From Zavarzinella sp. (GTDB taxonomy: Bacteria > Planctomycetota > Planctomycetia > Gemmatales > Gemmataceae): DNA of 64,000 nucleotides. Positions 1 to 8,563 of the stretch are shown piece after piece (position 1 is the first letter of the stretch; every line of letters begins with the position of its first letter). The position numbers and the translations under genes were made by a program. Location of the stretch: contig JAWKTI010000001.1 in NCBI GenBank assembly GCA_041399155.1, positions 1,922,001-1,986,000 on the forward strand, read 5' to 3'. A model generated the notes under the pieces. That model saw nothing but the letters and a program-made list of their open reading frames with translations, searched no databases and was not told where the DNA came from.

Positions 1-1
1 C

Positions 2-553
2 CCACCTGCAAAAAATCTGCCCAAAGATATCGGGAAATGGTGCTACCGCATCCCGATTGAAGAAAAAGCCAAATACCCCATCGATCAATCGGACGGTGGT
101 GAAGACGATGACCCCAAAGAACATGCAGAATGGCATGAAAAATTAAAGGCGAAAGGACTCAACCCCAAAGCACCATGGAAGAAACAGCACGCAGGGATCA
201 CCATTGATGCCAAAGATGCCATCAGTGATTCTGGTGTTGAGATCTGGAATCTGTTGGAAACGGAAAAACGGGGAGTTGTCATCATTCTGGGAGTTCACAC
301 CAATATGTGCGTGCTGGGGCGCCCATTTGGGCTGCGACAAATGGCCAAGAATGGCAAACAGGTCTTCCTTGTACGAGATTTAACCGACACCATGTACAAC
401 CCCAAAATGGCCCCATTCGTCAGCCATTTTGAAGGCACCCAGTTAATTATTGAGTACATTGAAAAGTACATTTGCTCCACCTTCACCTCAAATATGATCC
501 TTAAAGAAGGAAAAGAATTTCGCTTCAAAGGTGATACCACACCCCGAAAGTAA
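2..553 (+). CDS. Cysteine hydrolase, isochorismatase family (5' truncated)
   Basis: The reading frame is open from base 2 of the window, so the start and N-terminal part lie upstream; about 183 residues remain. The family hydrolyses amides, imides or vinyl ethers with an Asp-Lys-Cys triad in a Rossmann-like fold. The nucleophile loop is visible as GVHTNMCVLGRPFGLRQM, with the cis-peptide region just before the Cys. The following segment (FLVRDLTDTMYNPKMAPFVS) is the usual strand after the nucleophile helix. The N-terminal Asp motif is outside the window. The segment around bases 60-180 is rich in Asp, Glu and Lys and longer than in compact nicotinamidases. The substrate cannot be told. The family call is firm, the specific reaction is unknown. 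Confidence 0.85.
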   Translation, partial: PPAKNLPKDIGKWCYRIPIEEKAKYPIDQSDGGEDDDPKEHAEWHEKLKAKGLNPKAPWKKQHAGITIDAKDAISDSGVEIWNLLETEKRGVVIILGVHTNMCVLGRPFGLRQMAKNGKQVFLVRDLTDTMYNPKMAPFVSHFEGTQLIIEYIEKYICSTFTSNMILKEGKEFRFKGDTTPRK

Positions 554-721
554 CCAGAGAAATCGATTCAAAAAACAAAAAAATATTTTTCACAAATCAT
601 TGCAAATGAAGGATTTACGTCGATTTCAGAAAAATTATCGCAAAAAAATCAGTAAACAACCAACATTTTTGAATGGATTTAGTTATACTTGTTAAGTGAA
701 TTAATTTTCACTTTAATTCAT

Positions 722-790
722 CCACGGAAATCGTGGGGATGGCTTATTCTGGCCCACACAATCAGTTCAGTGGGTGGTATTCTGCCATCC
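722..790 (+). promoter_or_regulatory. Structured 5' leader of the methyltransferase gene
   Basis: Two hairpins stand directly behind one another. The first is CCACG (722-726) with CGTGG (732-736). The second pairs GGATGGC (737-743) with GCCATCC (784-790), and inside it CCCAC (753-757) pairs with GTGGG (770-774). The internal loop has near-matching arms, TTATTCTGG and TGGTATTCT. The leader ends 51 bases before the proposed ATG at 842 and lies downstream of a -10-like TATACT at 684-689. It could be a cis-regulatory RNA or a protein binding site. It does not match any riboswitch class I know. Confidence 0.4.
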
Positions 791-841
791 AGAGCTACCG
801 ATGATAAGATAACTTTTTGATATCTTCCAGGAGATGCAACG

Positions 842-1707
842 ATGATGCGATTGAAGCTATTCTGCTTTATGGTGTGCGGCCTGATGCCGCTTGCAATGAC
901 GGTCGCTCAGGAAAAGCGATCGACAACAATCAAAATCTGATTCCCAAACAGCCAACAGAAACAGAATTAACGATTGAAGGAAAAAAAGTGGAGCCACCAG
1001 ACAGCGTGAAGGATGGACAGCGGCTCATCGAAACTCCCCCACTCGAGCTGGGGAAGACCTACGCATACAAAGTCTCTGTGGTGATCATTCCCAACAACTA
1101 CACCAAAATCTTTCGCAACCGCGAAATCACATTCAAAGCAGGCGAAAATGTTACTTTGGATATGACCAAAGAAGACAAAGCCACAGACAAAATCGAAGTG
1201 CGCTGGGTGCCCACACCAGACGATATTGTGGATAAGATGTGCGAGCTCGGCAAAATCCAGAAAACTGATGTCGTCTACGACTTCGGTTGTGGGGATGCAG
1301 TGATGCTGATCCGTCCCATCAAAACGGGCAAAGCAGACAAAGGGGTGGGCATTGACATCGATCCCAAGATGGTAGCGATTGCTAAAGAAAAGGTGAAGGA
1401 AGCCGATTTAGAAAAGAAGATCATCATTAAGCAAGGTGATATCCTTGATGTGAAACCACAGGATTGTGCGGATGCAACCTTAGTTCTGCTTTATATTGGT
1501 GATGATCTGGGTGCACGCCTGGGACCGGTGCTGCAAAAATCATTAAAGCCAGGTGCACGCATCGTTTCGCACCGCTTTACGCTGGGTGACTGGAAACCAG
1601 AAAAGACAATTGAAGTGATAGGTGTCGATGGCGACAGTTACACGTTGCATTTATGGACAATTCCGGATCCAAAAAAGAAAACCGAACCGAAAAAATCGGG
1701 AAAGTAA
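842..1707 (+). CDS. Exported SAM methyltransferase with TIGR03000-like domain (frameshifted)
   Basis: ATG at 842 follows a good ribosome site (AGGAGA, 828-833) and opens a signal peptide (MMRLKLFCFMVCGLMPLAM, then TVAQEK). That frame stops at 938, while the rest of the protein continues in another frame to 1707. One extra A in the AAAA run at 912-915 joins both parts into 288 residues. After the signal peptide, residues about 40-105 resemble the planctomycete TIGR03000 beta domain (ELTIEGKKV, then PPLELGKTYAYKV). The rest is a class I methyltransferase: motif I VVYDFGCGDAV, acidic motif GVGIDIDPKMVAIAKEKV. Alternative: translation from TTG at 817 gives an intact but signal-less protein, which I think less likely. 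Substrate unknown. Confidence 0.75.
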
Positions 1708-1713
1708 GCCTGC

Positions 1714-3408
1714 TTAAAACTCGATTGTTCGAAGATTTCTAATGCCTGCCCTCATCGGAATCCACGTTGCCAGGATCGTTGCAATCAACCCGACAGGCAT
1801 GCCAGCAAATGCCCACCATGGCAGGGGGTTATTGCCTGCTGTAACACTTTCCCGTGTTACGGACATGTGGTAAGGCCCACAGGTTATCGCAACGATGAAA
1901 ATAAGATAGCCCAGCGAAATCAGCATGTTGATGGTGCCACCAAAACCAAGAACGATCCGTGATGGGTCTGTTTCGCGGAAGCTGGGTAACAACGCACTGA
2001 GGCCAACGCAGATCCCACTGAGACCGATCGCGGTAAACGCAATTACGCAAATGTGAACCAGCAAGGTCAGCCAGGACATGCCCAGTAGCAGATCGCTGAG
2101 CACCATGATCGTGCCTGATAGCAGTAACGAACCGGTCAATGCGAATGCAAACTTGCCCCACAGTAATTGATCTCTGCGTAGTGGTAATAAGCCTAGAATC
2201 CAGAACCGCTTCCCTTCCAGGCTGATCAAGGGGTAGATGAATCGGCCCAGGAAAGCACTCATGAGTAAACCAGACGCACAGAGATTGATCAGACTCAGGA
2301 AGTGCTGATACAGGATGGGAATATCGGCTTGAAAAAACTGGCGGGAATTCACCACGGCCAGCAACAACAAACCGATGAAAATGACCAGTTGCCCCACCTG
2401 GGAAGGATCGCGGCGAAAGGTGCGAAAATCTTTGATGATTAACAGGCGGATTTTCGGATCCAGGTAACAGACCAACAGATTCATCAGCGAATCTAACCAG
2501 GAACTGCCATACTTTCGCCGTTGATCACCACCTGTTGCAAGACGATTGTACCCACGTCGATAGAGTTTGCGTGCCAGATATGCGGCGACGAGGTAAGCCA
2601 TTAATCCGTTTGACCATAGTAGTGCGAGCGACAATAAGGCATTCTGCCAATGGCCATGAGCCACCTCCACCAGTCCATGTGCTATCCACTGACTTGGTGA
2701 GAACGGCCCACTTGGGCCGGTAAACATGTCGAATACGCTTTGTAATTGATCGCGATTGTTCAGATTGTCTTTGGCAATCGAAATTGTTTGATAGACCCAA
2801 TAAGCACCAGCGGCAACAGTGGCAAAAATAACCAGCAGCAGCACCTGCTTTTTCCGCTGGGGCAAGACATTAATCAGCACCAGTGCCAGAATAGAACCCA
2901 GCGCAGCCGGCAAAAGCACATAACCCAGGATAAACAAAGGCAGCATCAGATAGTAATACCACATAGCCTGAAAAACAATGCCGTAAGACACCAGAATGGG
3001 CCCACCAAGCACAATGAATGCCCAACTGCTGAAGATAATCGACGAGCGGAATTTGAACGCAAAAATCTGGTCTTCCCTGGCGGGGGTGGTTAACAGAAAT
3101 CGACATTCTGGACTGTGAAATAGGCCCGCATACATCACCAGACCAGCGGAAAATACAAGCATCCCACCCAATGTAAAAAACAGGATGTTGAAAATAATTT
3201 CCACAATCGGAGTTACAGGAAACTTCAGTCGGCTGAGAAAATCAAAGCCAAAGTACCCCAGAACAAAAGCAGCACCAGCAATGACCAGGCACGACAGAAG
3301 CATTGTCAAGACTTTGGTACGTTGCCCACGGAATAATCCTTTGGTCGACTGCCGCCAGATTGCCCAATGGAGCTGCTGAAAAATAGTGCTTTGCTGCACG
3401 GAACTCAT
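1714..3408 (-). CDS. ABC-2 type transporter permease
   Basis: A 564-residue polytopic membrane protein with about twelve hydrophobic segments, beginning around residue 35. It is the last gene of a three-gene operon; its ATG overlaps the stop of the ATPase gene by 4 bases, which implies coupled translation. ABC-2 permeases of this double-length kind move lipids, drugs or polysaccharides, or act in membrane protein export; nothing in the sequence fixes the substrate. A basic cytoplasmic loop (GDQRRKYG, residues about 294-301) separates the two halves. It is transcribed towards the methyltransferase gene with only 6 bases between stops, and no terminator is obvious. Confidence 0.85.
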   Translation of the reverse strand: MSSVQQSTIFQQLHWAIWRQSTKGLFRGQRTKVLTMLLSCLVIAGAAFVLGYFGFDFLSRLKFPVTPIVEIIFNILFFTLGGMLVFSAGLVMYAGLFHSPECRFLLTTPAREDQIFAFKFRSSIIFSSWAFIVLGGPILVSYGIVFQAMWYYYLMLPLFILGYVLLPAALGSILALVLINVLPQRKKQVLLLVIFATVAAGAYWVYQTISIAKDNLNNRDQLQSVFDMFTGPSGPFSPSQWIAHGLVEVAHGHWQNALLSLALLWSNGLMAYLVAAYLARKLYRRGYNRLATGGDQRRKYGSSWLDSLMNLLVCYLDPKIRLLIIKDFRTFRRDPSQVGQLVIFIGLLLLAVVNSRQFFQADIPILYQHFLSLINLCASGLLMSAFLGRFIYPLISLEGKRFWILGLLPLRRDQLLWGKFAFALTGSLLLSGTIMVLSDLLLGMSWLTLLVHICVIAFTAIGLSGICVGLSALLPSFRETDPSRIVLGFGGTINMLISLGYLIFIVAITCGPYHMSVTRESVTAGNNPLPWWAFAGMPVGLIATILATWIPMRAGIRNLRTIEF

Positions 3409-4154
3409 GTTACCAGCTCCGGTGCGGGGTCATTGACTTCTTCGGTCAGCTTGAGGAACAACTCTTCCAGGGATGCATCCGAATTGACCTGCTGGCGCAA
3501 TTCAGCCAGAGTACCACAGCCGATCAGCTGACCTTTTTCTACAATTGCAATGCGATCTGCCAGTTCCTGGGCAATATCCAAGGAGTGCGTAGATAAAAAT
3601 ATTGTTGTGCCGCGGGCAGTTTCTGTTTTCAAAAGATCTTTCAGCAACCGAATACTTCTGGGATCCAGCCCCACCGTGGGCTCATCGGCAATCAGCAATT
3701 TCGGCTGATGAATAAACGCAGCAGCAAACACTGTCCGTTGCCGCATCCCATGGGAATAGCGTTCGGTGATATCATCCACAAACTCTGTCAGTTCGAACTG
3801 TCTGATCACCGTTTGCAATCGATCGGCGATGAAATCGCTCTTCATTCCATAGAGATTCGCAATGAAGGTCAAAAATTCTCGCCCTGTCAATTTCTCGTAC
3901 AGAAAGGGTTGATCAGGAACATAACTGATCAATTGACGTGCCTGTTCACCATGGGTCTGGACATTGAACCCCCCAATGGTAATCGCACCTTCAGTTGGGA
4001 AGAGCAGGCCACACATCATTTTGATTGTCGTTGTTTTCCCGGCACCATTCCGACCAAGAAAAGCGAACAATTCGCCTGGGTGAATGGAGAAAGACAAGTC
4101 ACGTACAGCAACTTTATCGCCATATCGTTTCCAGACGTGGTCGACAGTAACCAT
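3405..4154 (-). CDS. ABC transporter ATP-binding protein
   Basis: A 249-residue nucleotide-binding subunit. Walker A is GRNGAGKTT (residues about 34-42), the signature region is YSHGMRQRT, Walker B is KLLIADEPTVGLDP and the switch histidine is in STHSLD. The order and length fit the CcmA/NatA-like group that pairs with ABC-2 permeases. It sits 7 bases after the upstream membrane-anchored protein and overlaps the permease by 4 bases, so the three genes form one transcription unit. The signature carries SHGMRQR rather than SGGQ, as is common in this group. Confidence 0.93.
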   Translation of the reverse strand: MVTVDHVWKRYGDKVAVRDLSFSIHPGELFAFLGRNGAGKTTTIKMMCGLLFPTEGAITIGGFNVQTHGEQARQLISYVPDQPFLYEKLTGREFLTFIANLYGMKSDFIADRLQTVIRQFELTEFVDDITERYSHGMRQRTVFAAAFIHQPKLLIADEPTVGLDPRSIRLLKDLLKTETARGTTIFLSTHSLDIAQELADRIAIVEKGQLIGCGTLAELRQQVNSDASLEELFLKLTEEVNDPAPELVT

Positions 4155-4161
4155 GTAGGCC

Positions 4162-5055
4162 TCAATCGCGTTGTAAGATTAATGATTCCCCGTAACCACC
4201 AACTTCCTGTTTCAAGACTTTACCGGTTGCTGGATCAACAAAACTTTTTGCCAGCACAGATTTGCCACGAAATTCGATTATCTGGCAAGAAACGGTTTTG
4301 TTTCGCAATTGCACATTTTCCCGATCACTTAACACCACCGCCAGCAGTTCCTCCGGTGCCTTCTGATTGTTCGCCAGATTAATCGGCAACTTCCCAGTAC
4401 CTGCTTTTTTTAACATGTCCTGGGCAAATTGCTGAAAGGCTGAGGTAAGTGCAAAATCAATCACATCAAAATTCGATACTTTCCAGGATTGTCCCGATCG
4501 AATCCCTGGGTATTTGTGCATGGGCTGCAGCGGGGAAAAAGCGGTCTTCGTCCGCATTTCTGTGGGTGCCAGTTGAATGTGTGATTTGCCAAATGCGGTA
4601 TCAAAATCTGCTTCTGATCGGAATTCATCGCCCACCACGGTACCATAGAGGTGGATTTTCATTTCCAGTTGCAATCCCAGTGCCATCATGACAAAGCGAC
4701 CTTCCACATCTGCGGTTTGAAGTTCGCCCAGCCGATTGACATTTTTCTGAGTTCGTAAATACGGAATTTGTACGGTCACCAGTGCAACCGGTAATTTTAA
4801 ATCGCGGATAGTAGATTCCAACTGGTATAGCCCGTCACCCAGTGGAGAAACGACGGTGGTGCACATTCCAGCCTTATCACCATTCCGATAGATTGTCCAG
4901 GAATGCCGCTCAGGTGCCACTTCATCCGCCAGATCTGCCACCACAGGTGGGATGGGTGAAGCGTTCCAATAATAGTAGTACTCCCGTTTGACCAACCAGC
5001 CCATGGTGGTCAGCCAGGCCAGAATGATTACTATGCTGATAGGTTTTGTAGGCAA
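4162..5055 (-). CDS. Membrane-anchored protein of unknown function in ABC operon
   Basis: A 297-residue protein with one N-terminal membrane segment (residues about 6-22) and a long extracytoplasmic part with no Cys-based motif I recognise. The sequence after the anchor (HSWTIYRNGDKAGMCTTVV, then repeated beta-like strands) resembles proteins with a DUF3108-type beta architecture, but that likeness is weak. It is the first gene of the ABC operon, so it may be a periplasmic partner or substrate-facing subunit of the transporter. It is divergent from alanine dehydrogenase across a 123-base AT-rich spacer that must hold both promoters. Confidence 0.7.
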   Translation of the reverse strand: MPTKPISIVIILAWLTTMGWLVKREYYYYWNASPIPPVVADLADEVAPERHSWTIYRNGDKAGMCTTVVSPLGDGLYQLESTIRDLKLPVALVTVQIPYLRTQKNVNRLGELQTADVEGRFVMMALGLQLEMKIHLYGTVVGDEFRSEADFDTAFGKSHIQLAPTEMRTKTAFSPLQPMHKYPGIRSGQSWKVSNFDVIDFALTSAFQQFAQDMLKKAGTGKLPINLANNQKAPEELLAVVLSDRENVQLRNKTVSCQIIEFRGKSVLAKSFVDPATGKVLKQEVGGYGESLILQRD

Positions 5056-5178
5056 TAGATGCTCCCACGCAGGCCAGAAAGGATATTATCACATTCACGT
5101 ATCGTATTATAAATCAATAAATTAATGCCTTACAACCAAAATTAAATCACCAAGCTAAAACGTTGGTCTGGAGTTTCA

Positions 5179-6288
5179 ATGATCATTGGCGTACCATCCG
5201 AAATTAAGTCCGATGAATACCGCGTTGGCCTGATTCCAGTGGGTGTGGAAGAATTACGGCGGGCCGGGCATCGGGTGCAGGTCCAGGCAGGTGCAGGGCT
5301 GGGAAGCGGAATTCTGGACGTGCAATACGCGCAATCGGGTGCTGAAATAATCGATGACCCCGCCAAACTCTGGAAACAGGCTGATCTGATCATCAAAGTG
5401 AAAGAACCGCAGCCGGAAGAGTGGCAATACATGCATCCGGGGCAGCTGATTTTCACTTATTTTCATTTTGCAGCAGATGAGCGGCTCACTACGGCCATGC
5501 TGGAACAGCAAATCACTGCAATTGCCTATGAAACCATCCGGGATACCCGTGGTACCCTTCCACTGCTGACGCCAATGTCAGAAGTGGCAGGACGAATGAG
5601 CATCCAGGAAGGTGCCAAATACCTGGAACGCCCACAACAGGGCCGTGGAATTCTTCTCGCAGGCGTCCCTGGAGTCGCACCTGCGAATGTTATGATCATT
5701 GGTGGGGGCGTCGTGGGGGCCAATGCTGCCAAAGTGGCAGCAGGGCTGGGTGCCAACGTAACCATTTTTGACGTCAACCTTGATCGCTTACGTTACCTCG
5801 ACGATATTATGCCACCCAACGTGACGACTTTGTTCAGCGATCGGCATAACATCCTGCATTATCTGTCCACCGCTGACCTGGTGATCGGTGCCGTGCTGAT
5901 CCCTGGTGCCCGTGCACCAATGTTGATTCGCAGGGAAGATCTTGCACGGATGCAGCATCGTGCAGTGATTATCGACGTGGCAATTGATCAGGGTGGGTGT
6001 ATCGAAACGTCTCGCCCTACCACGCATGCGAATCCAATTTACATTGTGGATGATGTCGTGCACTATTGCGTGGCAAACATGCCCGGTGCTGTGGGCCGCA
6101 CCAGCACTTATGCACTGACCAACGTTACTTTGCCATACACGATGCAACTGGTTAAAAAAGGGCTGGAGAAAGCCTGCAACGATAACGTGGGACTGGCAGC
6201 AGGCATTAACATCCGAAATGGGAAAATCACCAACGAAGCTGTTGCTGAAACCTTCCACATGGATTACGTTCCCTGGTCTGGTGCCTGA
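5179..6288 (+). CDS. ald: Alanine dehydrogenase
   Basis: Catalyses NAD-dependent interconversion of L-alanine and pyruvate plus ammonium in the cytoplasm. 369 residues, normal for the family. The pyruvate-binding Lys75 (KVKEPQPEEW) and catalytic His96 (TYFHFAADERL) fall at the canonical positions. The Rossmann glycine motif is GGGVVGANAAKVAAGLGA, followed by FDVNLDRLRYL. The C-terminal signature (NVTLPYTMQLVKKGLEKA) is complete. ATG at 5179 is chosen because MIIGVPSEIKSDEYRVG is the family's standard N-terminus. A pseudo-receiver gene and a ferredoxin gene follow in the same direction at 6 bases and by overlap, suggesting co-transcription. Confidence 0.96.
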   Translation: MIIGVPSEIKSDEYRVGLIPVGVEELRRAGHRVQVQAGAGLGSGILDVQYAQSGAEIIDDPAKLWKQADLIIKVKEPQPEEWQYMHPGQLIFTYFHFAADERLTTAMLEQQITAIAYETIRDTRGTLPLLTPMSEVAGRMSIQEGAKYLERPQQGRGILLAGVPGVAPANVMIIGGGVVGANAAKVAAGLGANVTIFDVNLDRLRYLDDIMPPNVTTLFSDRHNILHYLSTADLVIGAVLIPGARAPMLIRREDLARMQHRAVIIDVAIDQGGCIETSRPTTHANPIYIVDDVVHYCVANMPGAVGRTSTYALTNVTLPYTMQLVKKGLEKACNDNVGLAAGINIRNGKITNEAVAETFHMDYVPWSGA

Positions 6289-6294
6289 TCTGAC

Positions 6295-6729
6295 ATGCGC
6301 TACCCTCAAATAGTGGTGATTGCCAACGATTCCTGGCTGGCCAAACAGGTGCAGCGGCTGGCACAGGAAAATTCATGGCTGGTACGTGAAGCACGTCATC
6401 CGCAATCCTGTATGGCACTGATCGATGAACCTCGAATTTCACTGGTAATACTGCAACTGGCAGATCACATACCCGCAAGTTTGCAGTTAATTGTGGATGT
6501 TCATCGAACCAACCCCGCTACACCCATTGTGGTGGTCTGCGACCAGAAAATGGACAGTGCCACCCAGCGGGAACAGCTTACTTGTCTGGCATTTGATCTC
6601 GGTGCCAGTTATGTATTATTTCCCCCTCTGCAGCAGCCAGTAATTGAAGATATCTCTGCTGGCTTAATGAATGCAGCTATTCAGCGGGCAATCCCAGTTC
6701 AGGCCGATCCGGAGTTGTTTGATGATTGA
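6295..6729 (+). CDS. Pseudo-receiver (CheY-like fold) protein
   Basis: A 144-residue single-domain protein whose strand pattern follows a response-regulator receiver: IVVIANDSWLAKQVQRLAQE, VILQLAD, PIVVVCDQK, ASYVLFPPL. The acidic pair at the end of strand 1 and the phospho-acceptor Asp after strand 3 are not preserved (Gln-Leu at the expected site), so it is probably not phosphorylated. It begins 6 bases after ald and its stop overlaps the ferredoxin start by 8 bases. The tight spacing suggests a shared role with ald and the ferredoxin. The fold call is an inference from the strand pattern. Confidence 0.65.
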   Translation: MRYPQIVVIANDSWLAKQVQRLAQENSWLVREARHPQSCMALIDEPRISLVILQLADHIPASLQLIVDVHRTNPATPIVVVCDQKMDSATQREQLTCLAFDLGASYVLFPPLQQPVIEDISAGLMNAAIQRAIPVQADPELFDD

Positions 6730-6913
6730 ACTGCCGTACGTAAATGAGCAGAGTTGCACTGGATGTGCAGATTGCGTTTTAATTTGCCCGACGCAGTGCC
6801 TAGTAGTTGCCGAAGATTTGCCATGGCTTCGGGCACCAGCGGATTGCATCTCCTGTAGTGCCTGTGCTCTGATCTGCTCCACATCGGCAATTGAAATGGC
6901 TCCCCAGGCGTAA
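6722..6913 (+). CDS. Small 2x[4Fe-4S] ferredoxin
   Basis: A 63-residue protein with two complete cluster motifs: CTGCADCVLICP (Cys12, 15, 18, 22) and CISCSACALICS (Cys42, 45, 48, 52), plus Cys26. This is the architecture of bacterial 2[4Fe-4S] ferredoxins, which carry electrons at low potential. ATG at 6722 is chosen because it gives the standard short N-terminus (MIELPYVNEQSCTGC); it overlaps the upstream stop by 8 bases. A start further upstream in this frame would overlap the preceding gene more. The second motif ends in Ser instead of the usual Pro. Its redox partner is not evident. Confidence 0.88.
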   Translation: MIELPYVNEQSCTGCADCVLICPTQCLVVAEDLPWLRAPADCISCSACALICSTSAIEMAPQA

Positions 6914-7017
6914 TCCCGAATTCGGCTCAGATTCGATACGGGACGAATTTATTTTGCTTGAGAAAGCACTTCTTCGGAATGTTGTGACTTGACCGAACTT
7001 TTAATTAGAAGTTTTTG

Positions 7018-7641
7018 CTAATTTCCGTGAACAGGCTGACGATCGTTCCAACGCACCAGTGTGGGGCCATTGCGATCCCACATCAGTTCGGTAACAGCGA
7101 GATTGTGAATCCGGCCCACTGTCGTCCACACCGTTTCAGGTGGAAGTAATTGATAGTGGTGAAGCATCATTCGAATCACAATACCGTGGGATACCATCAC
7201 CAGGGTTTTATTCTGGAAGCGATGCACAAAATCCTCAAATGCTGGTATCACTCTCGCCTGCATATCCAGAAAAGACTCTGTGCCTTCGATACAGCTATGC
7301 AGATTGCCTTGCTGCCAATCCTGAAAAGTGTTGTCCATATCAAAAGGGCGTTCGTGGACGGAAGTTTGTGAAAATCGCCCCACTTTCCGTTCATGAAAAC
7401 GTGGCTGAACAAATATCTCCGTATTGCAATATTGATTAATCGCAATAGCGGTTCTAATCGCACGCGTCATCGCCGAAGTTGCAATCACGTGGGGGGTGTG
7501 GCCCTGCAAATACTGCCCCAAACGCAGTGCGTGCTGCCAGCCATTCACCGAAATATTCACATCAGACTCGGCACCGTGGATTAAATCTGGTCGTGTTGTT
7601 TCCGCATGCCGAACCAGAAATATGCGAGTAGAGATCATCAA
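7018..7641 (-). CDS. Histidine phosphatase family protein
   Basis: 207 residues with the branch-1 histidine phosphatase layout: the phospho-acceptor is His12 in FLVRHAETTRP, the acid/base region is FHERKVGRFSQ, and the second conserved histidine is in VMVSHGIVIRMMLHH. Members include phosphoglycerate mutases, alpha-ribazole phosphatase and general phosphatases. The extra Thr-Arg-Pro-Asp after the RHAE motif differs from the usual RHGET, and the substrate cannot be assigned. It lies 73 bases downstream of an XRE-type regulator gene on the same strand and may be transcribed with it. Confidence 0.87.
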   Translation of the reverse strand: MMISTRIFLVRHAETTRPDLIHGAESDVNISVNGWQHALRLGQYLQGHTPHVIATSAMTRAIRTAIAINQYCNTEIFVQPRFHERKVGRFSQTSVHERPFDMDNTFQDWQQGNLHSCIEGTESFLDMQARVIPAFEDFVHRFQNKTLVMVSHGIVIRMMLHHYQLLPPETVWTTVGRIHNLAVTELMWDRNGPTLVRWNDRQPVHGN

Positions 7642-7714
7642 GCCTGCCTGCAGTCAACATAATTACACGATTATATAGCCGGTGACCTATTTAACAATCA
7701 GTTCTTCAAACAAA

Positions 7715-8290
7715 TTAAGAATGTTTGCCAGACTGAATTTTATCGAAGATCATCCCCACAAACTGTTCCAGGAAATCCAGGTACTCAGTCTCGTAGATCA
7801 AGGTTACTTTTTCGCATAACCGTCGACGACGTTCCAGGCGTTCCATGCCATGTTCCATTCCAAATCTTTCGAAAATTCCTTCTGGCCCATCCATGTGCAG
7901 AATCTGGTCAATTTCTTCATTTCGGATTTTGGAAGCTCGGATTGGATTCTCCTGAATCCAATTTTTTAAACGATCTGTTAAGCTGTGGTTCAGCAGGCGA
8001 TTAATCACGGCAGTGTTGTCCGCATATTTTCGCCCCTGCATCCGTGGGAGCAGTCGTTCCAGGGCGACTTCCCGAAGTTCGTTTACCTGCAGGCCCAAAG
8101 CATGGGCACATTGGCTGATGGTCGCATTCCGCAAGTTGCGATCACCATCGGCCTTCATAATTTGCCGCACCGTGTGCCGATTCAGATTGGCAATTCGTGC
8201 AAAATCTTCTTGATTCCACCCACGTTCTTCAACCAGGCGGGCGATTTTTCTTGCCAGAGTAACATCATCAGATACTGACAGGTGGTCCAT
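7715..8290 (-). CDS. XRE-family helix-turn-helix regulator
   Basis: 191 residues. The N-terminal 70 residues form a Cro/C1-type domain: LARKIARLVEERGWNQEDFA as helices 1-2, then NRHTVRQIMKADG as the recognition helix. The remainder is highly charged and probably helical (SLTDRLKNWIQENP; GMEHGMERLERRRRL) with no enzyme motif. This two-part layout, HTH plus a conserved helical tail, is common in planctomycete regulators. The promoter region is the 273-base divergent spacer shared with the ParA-WD40 gene, so it may regulate that gene as well as itself; this is inference from position only. Confidence 0.8.
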   Translation of the reverse strand: MDHLSVSDDVTLARKIARLVEERGWNQEDFARIANLNRHTVRQIMKADGDRNLRNATISQCAHALGLQVNELREVALERLLPRMQGRKYADNTAVINRLLNHSLTDRLKNWIQENPIRASKIRNEEIDQILHMDGPEGIFERFGMEHGMERLERRRRLCEKVTLIYETEYLDFLEQFVGMIFDKIQSGKHS

Positions 8291-8563
8291 GGGAATTTCT
8301 CGCGACAGGATCGAGCTATTATCACAAATTTTTCATTTGTCTGCAACATTCTTGTGAAATAGATCCCAGATCATTGAAAAAACAGCCTCGAGTTTACCAA
8401 CAAGAAATGATAAAATAGGAATACTAGGCAAAACAGGCATTTTATGAATATTTTCTAAGAGATTCCCACACACATCATGTTTGGGGAATTTGCACGTATT
8501 GGTAAAATAGCGTGATTGTGGCAATTATTGCCTTTTTCCATTGTGGGTGGGTGAGAAATAGCT

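Noticed and set aside
3708..4382. Plus-strand frame of 224 codons
   Set aside because: Antisense to a textbook ABC ATPase and the next gene, with no coding character.
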